Source: Haloplanus litoreus (lineage in GTDB: Archaea; Halobacteriota; Halobacteria; Halobacteriales; Haloferacaceae). From it: DNA of 64,000 nt. Below are positions 51,437 to 60,214 of the stretch, piece by piece (the first letter of the stretch is position 1; each line of letters opens with the position of its first letter). The DNA lies in assembly GCF_042677945.1 (NCBI RefSeq), contig NZ_JBHUDN010000001.1; one strand, written 5' to 3'. Made by a program: the position numbers and the translations under genes. The notes beneath the pieces were generated by a model, which saw only the letters and a list, made by a program, of their open reading frames with translations, did not search any database and was not told the DNA's origin.

Positions 51437-52864
51437 ATGGGTCCCGTTCCCGAACTCGCGGAGCGTGCGACGGCGTGTGCCGACCGGCTCCGGGACGCCG
51501 ACGCCGTGTTGCTCGCCTCGCACATCGACGCGGACGGCCTGACGAGCGCCGCCGTCGCGGCGACGGCGCTCGAACGCGCCGGAATCCCGTTCGAGACGGT
51601 CTTCGAGAAGCAACTCGACGAAGCGTCGATTCGTGCCATCGCGGCGACCGACCACGACACCGTCCTGTTCACCGACTTCGGGAGCGGCCAGCTAGACGTC
51701 ATCGCCGACTTCGAGGCGCGCGGGGCGTTCGACCCAGTGATCGCCGACCACCACCAGCCGGCGGACGCGGAGACGGCCTACCACCTGAACCCGCTGCTCG
51801 AAGGCCTCGACGGGGCGAGCGAACTCTCCGGGGCCGGCGCGGCGTACGTCCTCGCGCGCGCTCTCGAACGTGACGACGTGGACAACCGCGACCTCGCGGC
51901 GCTCGCGGTAGTCGGTGCCGTCGGCGACATGCAGGGCGGGGTCGACGGACTCACCGGTGCGAACGAGGGTATCGTCGCGGAGGGCATCGAGGCGGACGTC
52001 CTCGCGGAAGGCACCGACCTCGCCATGTACGGCCGGCAGACCCGTCCCCTCCCGAAACTGCTGGAGTACGCGAGCGACGTGCGGATTCCGGGGATCACCG
52101 GCGACGAAGCCGGGGCCGTCTCCTTCCTCGCCGACCTGGACGCCGACCTCCGTGCCGACGGCGAGTGGAAGCGGTGGGTCGACCTCTCCGACGACGACCG
52201 GCGGACGGTGGCGAGCGCCCTGTTGAAGCGCGCGGTGGCGAGCGGCGTCCCGGCCGTTCGCGTGAACGACCTGATCGGAACGACGTACACGCTCACCGCC
52301 GAACCGGAGGGCACCGAACTGCGCGACGTGAGCGAGTTCTCCACCCTCCTGAACGCGACGGCGCGCTACGAGCGCGCGGACGTCGGCCTCGCCGTGTGTC
52401 TCGGCGACCGGGGGGCGGCCCTGGACCGTGCCCGGACGCTCCTGCGCAACCACCGCAAGAACCTCTCGGAGGGCCTGGAGCTGGTGAAGTCGACGGGCGT
52501 CACCGTCGAGAACCACGTCCAGTGGTTCGACGCCGGCACGCGCATCCGCGAGACCATCGTCGGCATCGTCGCCGGGATGGCCCTCGGCGCGGACGGGGTC
52601 CGTCGTGACCGACCGATCGTCGCCTTCGCGACCGTCGAACCGGACGGCGCGAACGACGCGGGCGAGGTGAAGGTGTCCGCACGGGGGTCGCACGCGCTGG
52701 TCCGTCGCGGACTCGACCTCTCGGCGACCATGCGGGAGGCGGCGCGGGCGGTCGGCGGCGACGGCGGCGGCCACGACGTGGCCGCGGGGGCGACCATCCC
52801 GGCCGGGGAGCGGGAGGCGTTCGTGGCCGAAGTGGATCGGATCGTCGGCGAACAACTCGAGTAG
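51437..52864 (+). CDS. DHH-family phosphoesterase (RecJ/GAN-like)
   Basis: 475 residues. DHH motifs: SHIDADGLTSAAV (metal), FTDFGSGQ, VIADHHQP (DHH) and GAVGDMQGG. C-terminal DHHA1-like segment ends with SARGSHALVRRGLDLSATMREAARAVGGDGGGHDVAAGATIP (RxG and GGH loops). Archaeal members are single-strand nucleases; some are the GINS-associated nuclease. ATG at 51437 is preferred over 51416 since TTTATCC lies at about -28. Confidence 0.9.
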   Translation: MGPVPELAERATACADRLRDADAVLLASHIDADGLTSAAVAATALERAGIPFETVFEKQLDEASIRAIAATDHDTVLFTDFGSGQLDVIADFEARGAFDPVIADHHQPADAETAYHLNPLLEGLDGASELSGAGAAYVLARALERDDVDNRDLAALAVVGAVGDMQGGVDGLTGANEGIVAEGIEADVLAEGTDLAMYGRQTRPLPKLLEYASDVRIPGITGDEAGAVSFLADLDADLRADGEWKRWVDLSDDDRRTVASALLKRAVASGVPAVRVNDLIGTTYTLTAEPEGTELRDVSEFSTLLNATARYERADVGLAVCLGDRGAALDRARTLLRNHRKNLSEGLELVKSTGVTVENHVQWFDAGTRIRETIVGIVAGMALGADGVRRDRPIVAFATVEPDGANDAGEVKVSARGSHALVRRGLDLSATMREAARAVGGDGGGHDVAAGATIPAGEREAFVAEVDRIVGEQLE

Positions 52865-53180
52865 CGAACGCGTTCGACTCGACCGTTCCCGGCGGTGCCG
52901 GAGGAGCGCGAGTACGAGCGACCGCACGAGCGCCACGCAGGGGACGGGGACTCACGCCCGCTCACCTTTCACGTCTGATATCTGAGTAGCACCGTCCGGC
53001 CGACTACCCGCACAGTCGGGGCGCCGTGTCGCCGCGAAATCGACCGACTCCGTCGTCCGAAATGTCAGTGAGAAAGATAAAGGTAGAAACCGGTCGACGT
53101 TCAACCTGCATATCACTGATGAAAATAGAAGTACGTCGACCGCGTCTCACGTTGCCGGCGAGCGGGGTGCCGGCGGGGCC
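52865..53180. other. Intergenic region upstream of the surface protein gene
   Basis: 316 bases. The left half is GC-rich and featureless. At about 53066-53085 AGTGAGAAAGATAAAGG and at 53108-53130 CATATCACTGATGAAAATAG are A/T rich and may hold the promoter. I see no gene. Confidence 0.4.
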
Positions 53181-55175
53181 GTGAGCCGCGAGGCGCGGGC
53201 ACAGAGTTCGGTCATCGGCGTCGTGTTGATCCTCGGAGTCGTCGTCGCCGGGACGACGGGCGTCCTGCTGATCGGCGGCGAGGCGCTGCGCGACGTGCAG
53301 GATCGGACGAAGGCGAGTCTGGCAGAACTCACCATGTCGAGTGTCGATGCCGAGGTGAGTGAGGTGGCCCTCGGCTACGCCGACAGCCGTCGGGTCTCGC
53401 TCGGCGGCCGCGGCCGGGCGACGCTCGACGAGTCGGCGGGGCGCATCACCGTCGAACGGGTCGGGTCGAACGCCACCGGGCCACCCATCGTGAACACGAC
53501 GCTCGGGGCGGTCGAGTATCGGTCCAGCGGAACGACCGTGGCCTATCAGGGCGGCGGCGTCTGGCGGGCCGGCGCGGGGCGGTCGACGATGGTCTCGCCC
53601 CCGGAGTTTCACTACCGCTGGGGCACCGGTTCGGGGAGCGATCCGACGCTGACGTTCCCCATCGTTGCCCTCCGCGGGGAAGCGGGCTCCGCCGAGGCGC
53701 TCCGGTTCGAGGACGGCCCGACCTACGCGGCGTTCCCGAACGCGAGTGCGGGGATGGCGAACCCGCTGTCTTCGGGGAGCGTCCGCGTCACCGTCCGGAG
53801 CGAGTACTACCGGGGCTGGGCGGACTACTTCCGGACGCGGACCGACGCGGACACCGTCAGAGTGTACGACGCCAACCGATCGGTGGCGGTGGTGCTCAGC
53901 GTGCCGACGCGGGGGCGCGAAATCGGGGACTCCATCGCGGCCCGGTCGCCGACGGTGACCGTCCAGGGCGGCGCGACGGTCGACAGCTACAACTCCTCGG
54001 AAGGGACCTACGCCACGACGAGGGGCGAGAACGGGAGCGTCTACGTCGGGGAGGACCTCGTCAACGCCGGCGGTGGGACCATCTACGGCGACATGCGCGT
54101 CGACGGGGACTTCGAGGGCGGCGGCGGCATCGAAGTGACGGGCCGACTGATCGCCGACGGCGACGCCGACCTGACGGGCGGCGGTGTCACCGTCGACGAC
54201 GAACTCATCGCCGACGGCGACCTGCGACTCGGCGGCGGGGGCCACCTCGACAGTCCGGCGACGGTCAGCGGGCGGGTGGTCGAGACGGGGGGCGGCGTCA
54301 GCGTCGACGCGCCCGTCGTCGCGGGCGGGGACTACGTGAGCAGTTCCGGGACCATCGGCGCGGACGTCCACGTCGGCGGTGACTTCTACCCCGCCAACGG
54401 CCAGAACATCGACGGCGACGTGACGGCGGCGGGGAGCTTCGAGGACGGCGCCGTCTACCCGAACGTGGACGGGAACGTCGTGGAGAACGGGCCACGACCG
54501 AACCTGGGCGCGGTGTCGGCGGCGCGGGAGCTGACGCCGCCGGATCTGCGCCCCATCGACGACGCCGTCGCCACGAAAGTCGCCGCTGCGGCGGGGTCGA
54601 ACGACAACGACGGGAGCGACGCCGCGCGGATCGAGGCGGGGAACTGCGGCGGCGCCCACGCGGCCTGTACGCTGACGAACGGCACCTACCACCTCGACGA
54701 CCTCGAACTCTCCGGCGGTGACAGCCTCACCTTCGACACCACCGGCGGGCCGGTGTCCGTCGTCGTCGACGGCGACGTGTCCACCTCGGGCGGGTCGCCG
54801 GTGGACGTGGTCGGCTCGAACGCGGTCCACGTCTACGCCACCGGCGACTACGAGATCAGGACCGACTGGACGAGCGTCGGCGACCGGGGCGACCAGATCT
54901 GGCTCTACGGCACGAGCAGTTCGACGGTGACCGTCCGGAGCGGCGCGGACTTCTACGGAGTCATCTACGCGCCGGGGAACCAGGACATCAGCGTGCGGGG
55001 CGGCGCGGAGGTGTACGGCGGCATCGTCGGCGGCGTAAGCGACGTGCAGGGCGGAACGGCCGTCCACTACGACACGGTGCTCGCGGACCAGAAACCGGAA
55101 CTCACGGGCGGCGGCGGCGCGCCCGTGACCTTCCTGCACGTCACCGTCAACGAGATTCGGGTCGAGGACGGGTAA
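53181..55175 (+). CDS. Surface protein with pilin-like N-terminus and polymer-forming repeats
   Basis: 664 residues. N-terminus REARAQSSVIGVVLILGVVVAGTTGVLL is a pilin-like hydrophobic helix (DUF7289-type). Residues 270-470 form short repeats rich in Gly and Asp: motifs such as GDMRVDGDFEGGGG, GRLIADGDADLTGGG, GDYVSSSGTIGADVHVGGDF, giving a right-handed beta-helix like bactofilins. A C-terminal beta-helix (DUF7305-like) has SVRGGAEVYGGIVGG. I infer an envelope-anchored scaffold. Start GTG at 53181. Confidence 0.75.
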   Translation: MSREARAQSSVIGVVLILGVVVAGTTGVLLIGGEALRDVQDRTKASLAELTMSSVDAEVSEVALGYADSRRVSLGGRGRATLDESAGRITVERVGSNATGPPIVNTTLGAVEYRSSGTTVAYQGGGVWRAGAGRSTMVSPPEFHYRWGTGSGSDPTLTFPIVALRGEAGSAEALRFEDGPTYAAFPNASAGMANPLSSGSVRVTVRSEYYRGWADYFRTRTDADTVRVYDANRSVAVVLSVPTRGREIGDSIAARSPTVTVQGGATVDSYNSSEGTYATTRGENGSVYVGEDLVNAGGGTIYGDMRVDGDFEGGGGIEVTGRLIADGDADLTGGGVTVDDELIADGDLRLGGGGHLDSPATVSGRVVETGGGVSVDAPVVAGGDYVSSSGTIGADVHVGGDFYPANGQNIDGDVTAAGSFEDGAVYPNVDGNVVENGPRPNLGAVSAARELTPPDLRPIDDAVATKVAAAAGSNDNDGSDAARIEAGNCGGAHAACTLTNGTYHLDDLELSGGDSLTFDTTGGPVSVVVDGDVSTSGGSPVDVVGSNAVHVYATGDYEIRTDWTSVGDRGDQIWLYGTSSSTVTVRSGADFYGVIYAPGNQDISVRGGAEVYGGIVGGVSDVQGGTAVHYDTVLADQKPELTGGGGAPVTFLHVTVNEIRVEDG

Positions 55176-55212
55176 CCGTCCGACTTTTGGCCGCGCCCGC
55201 GAAAGGGCGGTC

Positions 55213-55548
55213 ATGGCCGAGTTCGACCCCGAGAAGTTCGAGGACAAGTACGCCAACTACTTTACCGAACTCCAGCGGGCGTACAAGAACGCCTTCGAGA
55301 CGATGAACGACCGCTTCGACTCCGAGCTGGTTCACGCCATCGATCAGCAGGTACTGAACGAGTCCGAACCGTTCTACGAGGACGGCGACTTCCGGGTCGA
55401 GCTCCCGGAGAACCCGACGGACCGGGTGACTGCAATCGTCGTCGACGAGGGGAAACTGGAGACGACGCTGGAGCGCTACGTCGAGGAGATCGAGGCGGAA
55501 CTCCGGTCGGTGTTCGGCCTCGACGAGCGGGACGAACCAAAGGCCTAA
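55213..55548 (+). CDS. Haloarchaeal DUF5783 protein
   Basis: 111 residues. Segments FDPEKFEDKYANYFTELQRAYKNAFE and LVHAIDQQVLNESEPFYEDG are typical of a haloarchaea-wide family of unknown function. Acidic, helical, soluble. A T-rich GACTTTTGGCC at about -28 indicates a leaderless message. Followed 25 bases later by the NifU gene. Confidence 0.83.
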   Translation: MAEFDPEKFEDKYANYFTELQRAYKNAFETMNDRFDSELVHAIDQQVLNESEPFYEDGDFRVELPENPTDRVTAIVVDEGKLETTLERYVEEIEAELRSVFGLDERDEPKA

Positions 55549-55573
55549 GCCCGTCGGAATCCAATCACCGCGT

Positions 55574-55945
55574 ATGAGTACCGACGCTCAGGACGCCGAC
55601 GGCGAGGACGATCTCCGCGAGCGCATCACCAACTTCCTGCGGCGCAACTTCCCGCAGATTCAGATGCACGGTGGGAGCGCGGCGATCCAGAACATCGACA
55701 CGGAGACCGGCGAAGTGAGCATCCAGCTCGGCGGCGCCTGTTCCGGCTGTGGCATCTCCCCGATGACGATCCAGGCGATCAAAAGCCGGATGGTCAAGGA
55801 GATCCCCGAGATCACGAAGGTCCACGCCGACACCGGTATGGAGGGCATGGGCGGCGAGGGTGGCAGCGGCATGGAACCCTCGTTCCCCGGCGAGACGACC
55901 GACGACGGCGAGGGTCGGGACGAAGGCCCGCAGGCTCCGTTCTAA
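55574..55945 (+). CDS. NifU C-terminal domain Fe-S carrier
   Basis: 123 residues. NifU-type domain: FLRRNFPQIQMHGGSAAI..., and the cluster-binding CSGCGISPMT (Cys near residues 56 and 59). Such Nfu proteins transfer Fe-S clusters to targets. The C-terminal 35 residues are a Gly/Asp-rich disordered tail. The DUF5783 gene is 25 bases upstream and probably in the same operon. Confidence 0.92.
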   Translation: MSTDAQDADGEDDLRERITNFLRRNFPQIQMHGGSAAIQNIDTETGEVSIQLGGACSGCGISPMTIQAIKSRMVKEIPEITKVHADTGMEGMGGEGGSGMEPSFPGETTDDGEGRDEGPQAPF

Positions 55946-56055
55946 CGCCCCGTTCGCCGCGGTGTTCGTTACGTTCGACCAGCCGCCGCGCCGTCGCGAG
56001 AGCGACGGCCGCCGTACCGAGTAAGGTTTAATCCGGGGCCGTCCGTCTCCCGTCT

Positions 56056-56451
56056 ATGGACGCTCGTGAACTCGCCGTTGACGCGGAGTACCGCGTCGCC
56101 ATCGAGGCGGGCGACGACTGGCGGGGAGCGATCGAAGCCGTCGCCGCGGACGAGGGCGTCGCCGCGGCGTGGTTCACCGGTGTGGGCACGGTCCGCGACG
56201 CCGACGTGTGGTACTACGATCCGGCCGCCGACGAGCATCGCGCGGTGCAGTTCGACGAACCGCTGTCGGTCGCCACCTGCACGGGCGACGTGTCGGTGAC
56301 CGACGGGGACCCGGTCGCCCGCCCCTACGCCGTTCTCACGCGGCCGAGCGGGCAGGCAGTCGGCGGCTATCTCAACGCCGCCGAGGCCGTCGAGGGGACG
56401 GTACATCTCCGGGCCTTCGAGGAAGCGTTCGACCGACGGGCAGACCCGTGA
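56056..56451 (+). CDS. PPC/DUF296-domain protein
   Basis: 131 residues. PCC/PPC (DUF296) fold: YRVAIEAGDDWRGAIEAVA, AAWFTGVGTVRDADVWYYD, and VGGYLNAAEAVEGTVHLRAFE. In plants this domain follows an AT-hook; archaeal members are single-domain and have unknown role. Its stop overlaps the GTG of the PolD large subunit by GTGA, so it is co-translated with it. Confidence 0.87.
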   Translation: MDARELAVDAEYRVAIEAGDDWRGAIEAVAADEGVAAAWFTGVGTVRDADVWYYDPAADEHRAVQFDEPLSVATCTGDVSVTDGDPVARPYAVLTRPSGQAVGGYLNAAEAVEGTVHLRAFEEAFDRRADP

Positions 56452-59400
56452 CGCCGGACGACGAGCGCTACTTCGAGCGGATGGAACACCGCCTCGACGA
56501 GGCGTTCGACCGGGCGAAACGGGCCAAAGAACGGGGTGCCGACCCCCGTCCCGAGGTCGAGATACCCGTCGCCCGCGACATGGCCGACCGGGTGGAGAAC
56601 ATCCTCGGCATCGACGGGGTGGCCGAGCGGGTGCGCGAACTCGACGGGAAGATGAGCCGCGAGGAGGCGGCGCTGGCGCTCGTGACCGACTTCGTAGAGG
56701 GGACGGTCGGCGACTACGAGACCGACGCCGGCAAAATCGAAGGCGCGGTCCGGACGGCCGTTGCCCTCCTGACGGAGGGCGTCGTCGCCGCCCCCATCGA
56801 GGGGATCGACCGCGTCGAACTCCTCGACAACGACGACGGCAGCCAGTTCGTCAACGTCTACTACGCGGGGCCGATTCGCTCCGCGGGCGGCACGGCACAG
56901 GCACTCTCGGTACTCGTCGCCGACTACGCGCGCTCCCTACTGGGCATCGAGGAGTTCACGCCTCGCGACGACGAAATCGAACGCTACGCCGAGGAGATCA
57001 GCCTCTACGACGCCGAAACGGGACTCCAGTACACGCCGAAGGACAAGGAGACGAAGTTCATCGCCGAGCACATGCCGATCATGCTGGACGGCGAGGCGAC
57101 GGGCGACGAGGAGGTGTCGGGGTTTCGCGATCTGGAACGGGTCGACACCAACGCCGCCCGCGGGGGGATGTGTCTCGTCCTCGCGGAGGGTATCGCGCTG
57201 AAGGCGCCGAAGATCCAGCGTTACACCCGCGACCTGGAAGAAGTGGAGTGGCCGTGGCTCCAGGACCTCATCGACGGCACCATCGGAGAGGACGACGGTG
57301 GCGAGGCGGACGAGGCCGACGCGGGCGGCGACGACGAGGGTGACGCCGAGGCGGACTCCGACGACGAGGCCGAGACTGGTCCGCCCCGAGTCGACCCCTC
57401 GGCGAAGTATCTGCGGGACCTGATCGCCGGGCGACCGGTGTTCGGCCACCCCTCGGAGTCGGGCGGCTTTCGCCTCCGGTACGGGCGCGCCCGAAATCAC
57501 GGGTTCGCGACGGCGGGTGTCCACCCCGCCACGATGCACCTCGTGGACGACTTCCTCGCGACGGGCACGCAGATCAAGACGGAGCGGCCCGGGAAGGCCG
57601 CCGGCGTCGTCCCGGTCGACACCATCGAGGGACCGACGGTCCGACTCGCGAACGGCGAGGTCCGTCGCATCGACGATCCGGCGGAGGCGCTGAAAGTCCG
57701 AAACGGCGTCGAGGCCATCCTGGATCTCGGGGAGTATCTCGTCAACTACGGCGAGTTCGTCGAGAACAACCATCCGCTCGCGCCGGCGTCCTACACCGTC
57801 GAGTGGTGGGAACAGGAGTTCGAGGCGACGGCGGCGGACGTCCAGGCGCTCCGCGACGACCCCCGGGTCGACCTCGCCGACCCGACGGCCGCGACGGCAG
57901 TCGAGTGGGCCACCGAGTACGACTGCCCGCTCCACCCGAAGTACACCTACCTCTGGCACGACGTGAGCGTCGACGAGTTCGAGACGCTGGCCACGGCGGC
58001 CGCACGCGGCGAACCCCGGACCGTGGAGAGCGACGGCGGCCACGGGATGGTGCGCCCGAAAGACGGGAGTGGAGGCGAGGTCCTCGTAATCGAACGGACC
58101 GAGCGGCTCCGACGGACGCTCGAAACCCTCCTCGTCGAACACGTCGCGACCGACGAGGGGATCCGCATCCCGGACTGGGAGCCGCTCGCCCGGTCGCTCG
58201 GGCTGACGCCCTCGCTCGACCGCACGTGGACGGCCGACGACCTCTCGACGGCGGCCCGCGAGTACGACGACGGCGACAACGCCATCCGTGCGGTCGACGA
58301 GGTGGCGCCGTTCACCGTCCGGGAGCGGGCGCCGACCCGGATCGGCAACCGGATGGGTCGCCCGGAGAAGTCCGAGCGCCGCGACCTCTCCCCCGCGGTC
58401 CACACGCTCTATCCCATCGGCGAGGCGGGCGGGAGTCAACGCGACGTCGGCGCCGCGGCGGGCGCCCGCACCGACGAGGGGAAAGGCGTGGTGAACGTCG
58501 AGGTCGGCCGGCGGGCGTGTGGCGACTGCGGCGCGACCACTCACCGGACGCGGTGTCCGGCCTGTGGGAGCCACACCGAACCGGTGTACGAGTGTGGCTC
58601 CTGTGAGCGCCTCGTCGAACCCGACGAGTCCGGGCGCGTCCACTGCGAGCGCTGCGACCGGGACGTGACCAGCGTCGAGTGGCAGCAGTTGGACGTCGGC
58701 GCGCGCTACCGGGAGGCCCTGGACGGCGTGGGCGAGCGCGAGGCGGCGTTCGACATCCTCAAAGGCGTCAAGGGACTCACCTCCGCCAACAAGACGCCCG
58801 AACCGATGGAGAAGGGCGTGTTGCGCGCCAAACACGGCGTCAGCGCGTTCAAAGACGGCACGGTTCGCTACGACATGACGGACCTGCCGGTGACGTCGGT
58901 GCGCCCCGAGGAACTCGACGTGACCGCCGAGGACTTCCGGGAACTCGGCTACGAGACGGACATCGACGGCGACCCGCTCCGGTTCGACGACCAGTTGGTC
59001 GAACTCAAGGTGCAGGATATCGTCCTCTCGGACGGCGCCGCCGAACACCTCCTGAAGACCGCCGACTTCGTCGACGACCTGCTGACGGAGTTCTACGACC
59101 TGCCCGCGTTCTACGAGGTGACGGAGCGCGAGGACCTGATCGGCGAACTCGTCTTCGGGATGGCACCGCACACGTCCGCCGCGGTGGTGGGACGGGTGGT
59201 CGGGTTCACGTCGGCGTCGGTGGGCTACGCGCATCCGTACTTCCACGCGGCGAAGCGACGGAACTGCGATGGCGACGAAGATTGCGTCATGCTCCTGATG
59301 GACGGCCTGCTCAACTTCAGTCAGGAGTACCTTCCCGACCAGCGGGGGGGGAGGATGGACGCGCCCCTCGTCATGTCCTCCCGGATCGACCCGACCGAAA

Positions 59401-60011
59401 TCGACGACGAGGCCCACAACGTGGACGTGGTGCGCCAGTACCCGACGGAGTTCTACGAGGCGACCCGGGAGATGGCCGATCCGGAGGACGTAGCCATCGA
59501 AATCGCCGAGGAGTCCCTGGAGACCGAGGGGGAGTACCACGGCTTCGACCACACCCACGACACCTCGAACATCGCACTTGGGCCGGACCTCTCCGCGTAC
59601 AAGACGCTGGGATCGATGATGGAGAAGATGGACGCACAGTTGAACCTGGCCCGGAAGCTCCGGGCGGTGGACGAGACGGACGTGGCCGAACGCGTCATCG
59701 AGTACCACTTCCTCCCGGACCTGATCGGGAACCTCCGGGCGTTCTCGCGCCAGGAGACGCGCTGTCTGGACTGCGGGGAGTCCTATCGGCGGATGCCGCT
59801 CTCGGGCGACTGCCGGGAGTGTGGCGGCCGGGTCAACCTCACCGTCCACGAGGGGTCGGTGAACAAGTACATGGACACCGCCATCGAGGTGGCCGACGAG
59901 TTCGGCTGCCGACCGTACACGAAACAGCGCCTCGAGGTGCTGGAGAAGAGCCTGGAGAGCGTCTTCCAAGACGACCACAACAAGCCGTCGCGGCTGGACG
60001 ACTTCATGTGA
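56448..60011 (+). CDS. polC: DNA polymerase D large subunit DP2
   Basis: 1187 residues. The catalytic subunit of archaeal PolD. Catalytic Asp: NCDGDEDCVMLLMDG, Asp941 and Asp943; two zinc-ribbon regions at about 690-750 and near 1105-1130 (CLDCGESYRR..., CRECGG). An acidic insertion (DDEGDAEADSDDE) near residue 295 is a halophilic addition. No intein interrupts the NCDGDEDC site, though some haloarchaea have one there. GTG start at 56448 overlaps the PPC gene. The small subunit is not in this window. Confidence 0.96.
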   Translation: MTPDDERYFERMEHRLDEAFDRAKRAKERGADPRPEVEIPVARDMADRVENILGIDGVAERVRELDGKMSREEAALALVTDFVEGTVGDYETDAGKIEGAVRTAVALLTEGVVAAPIEGIDRVELLDNDDGSQFVNVYYAGPIRSAGGTAQALSVLVADYARSLLGIEEFTPRDDEIERYAEEISLYDAETGLQYTPKDKETKFIAEHMPIMLDGEATGDEEVSGFRDLERVDTNAARGGMCLVLAEGIALKAPKIQRYTRDLEEVEWPWLQDLIDGTIGEDDGGEADEADAGGDDEGDAEADSDDEAETGPPRVDPSAKYLRDLIAGRPVFGHPSESGGFRLRYGRARNHGFATAGVHPATMHLVDDFLATGTQIKTERPGKAAGVVPVDTIEGPTVRLANGEVRRIDDPAEALKVRNGVEAILDLGEYLVNYGEFVENNHPLAPASYTVEWWEQEFEATAADVQALRDDPRVDLADPTAATAVEWATEYDCPLHPKYTYLWHDVSVDEFETLATAAARGEPRTVESDGGHGMVRPKDGSGGEVLVIERTERLRRTLETLLVEHVATDEGIRIPDWEPLARSLGLTPSLDRTWTADDLSTAAREYDDGDNAIRAVDEVAPFTVRERAPTRIGNRMGRPEKSERRDLSPAVHTLYPIGEAGGSQRDVGAAAGARTDEGKGVVNVEVGRRACGDCGATTHRTRCPACGSHTEPVYECGSCERLVEPDESGRVHCERCDRDVTSVEWQQLDVGARYREALDGVGEREAAFDILKGVKGLTSANKTPEPMEKGVLRAKHGVSAFKDGTVRYDMTDLPVTSVRPEELDVTAEDFRELGYETDIDGDPLRFDDQLVELKVQDIVLSDGAAEHLLKTADFVDDLLTEFYDLPAFYEVTEREDLIGELVFGMAPHTSAAVVGRVVGFTSASVGYAHPYFHAAKRRNCDGDEDCVMLLMDGLLNFSQEYLPDQRGGRMDAPLVMSSRIDPTEIDDEAHNVDVVRQYPTEFYEATREMADPEDVAIEIAEESLETEGEYHGFDHTHDTSNIALGPDLSAYKTLGSMMEKMDAQLNLARKLRAVDETDVAERVIEYHFLPDLIGNLRAFSRQETRCLDCGESYRRMPLSGDCRECGGRVNLTVHEGSVNKYMDTAIEVADEFGCRPYTKQRLEVLEKSLESVFQDDHNKPSRLDDFM

Positions 60012-60214
60012 GTGGTCGACCGTGACCGCCCAAGCGGTTTAACGAGTCATTACACGGCCGAACGGCCCGCCGAGTAGCGGCTAACGACTCACTAACTATC
60101 ACTGTCAGGCACCGAAGTGCGACCAAGTGTCAATGTGGAATCAACATCGGTCCGTCGCGACTCGTCCGCGGAGCTACTGCGTCGAAAGAGCACGTCCGCG
60201 TCGGTCTTCGTGAC
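60012..60214. promoter_or_regulatory. Upstream region of the GT2 gene
   Basis: 203 bases. The middle, CGGCTAACGACTCACTAACTATCACTGTC (60077-60105), is richer in A/T than the flanks. No strong TATA is visible close to the ATG at 60215, so a longer leader is possible. Confidence 0.35.

Noticed and set aside
53004..55256. Long open frame of 750 codons on the minus strand opposite the surface protein
   Set aside because: High GC leaves few stops in shadow frames; composition is His/Arg/Val repeats with no domain, and the plus-strand protein has a clear signal and repeats.
56937..59978. Minus-strand open frame of 1013 codons opposite PolD DP2
   Set aside because: It is the antisense shadow of a clear DNA polymerase; no known domain is visible in it.
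56448..60011. Possible intein in PolD, RadA or RFC
   Set aside because: The conserved sites run through without interruption and the lengths are normal.
58679..60025. 448-codon plus-strand frame inside PolD
   Set aside because: Arg/Gly-rich shadow, without domain similarity, in an alternative frame of DP2.
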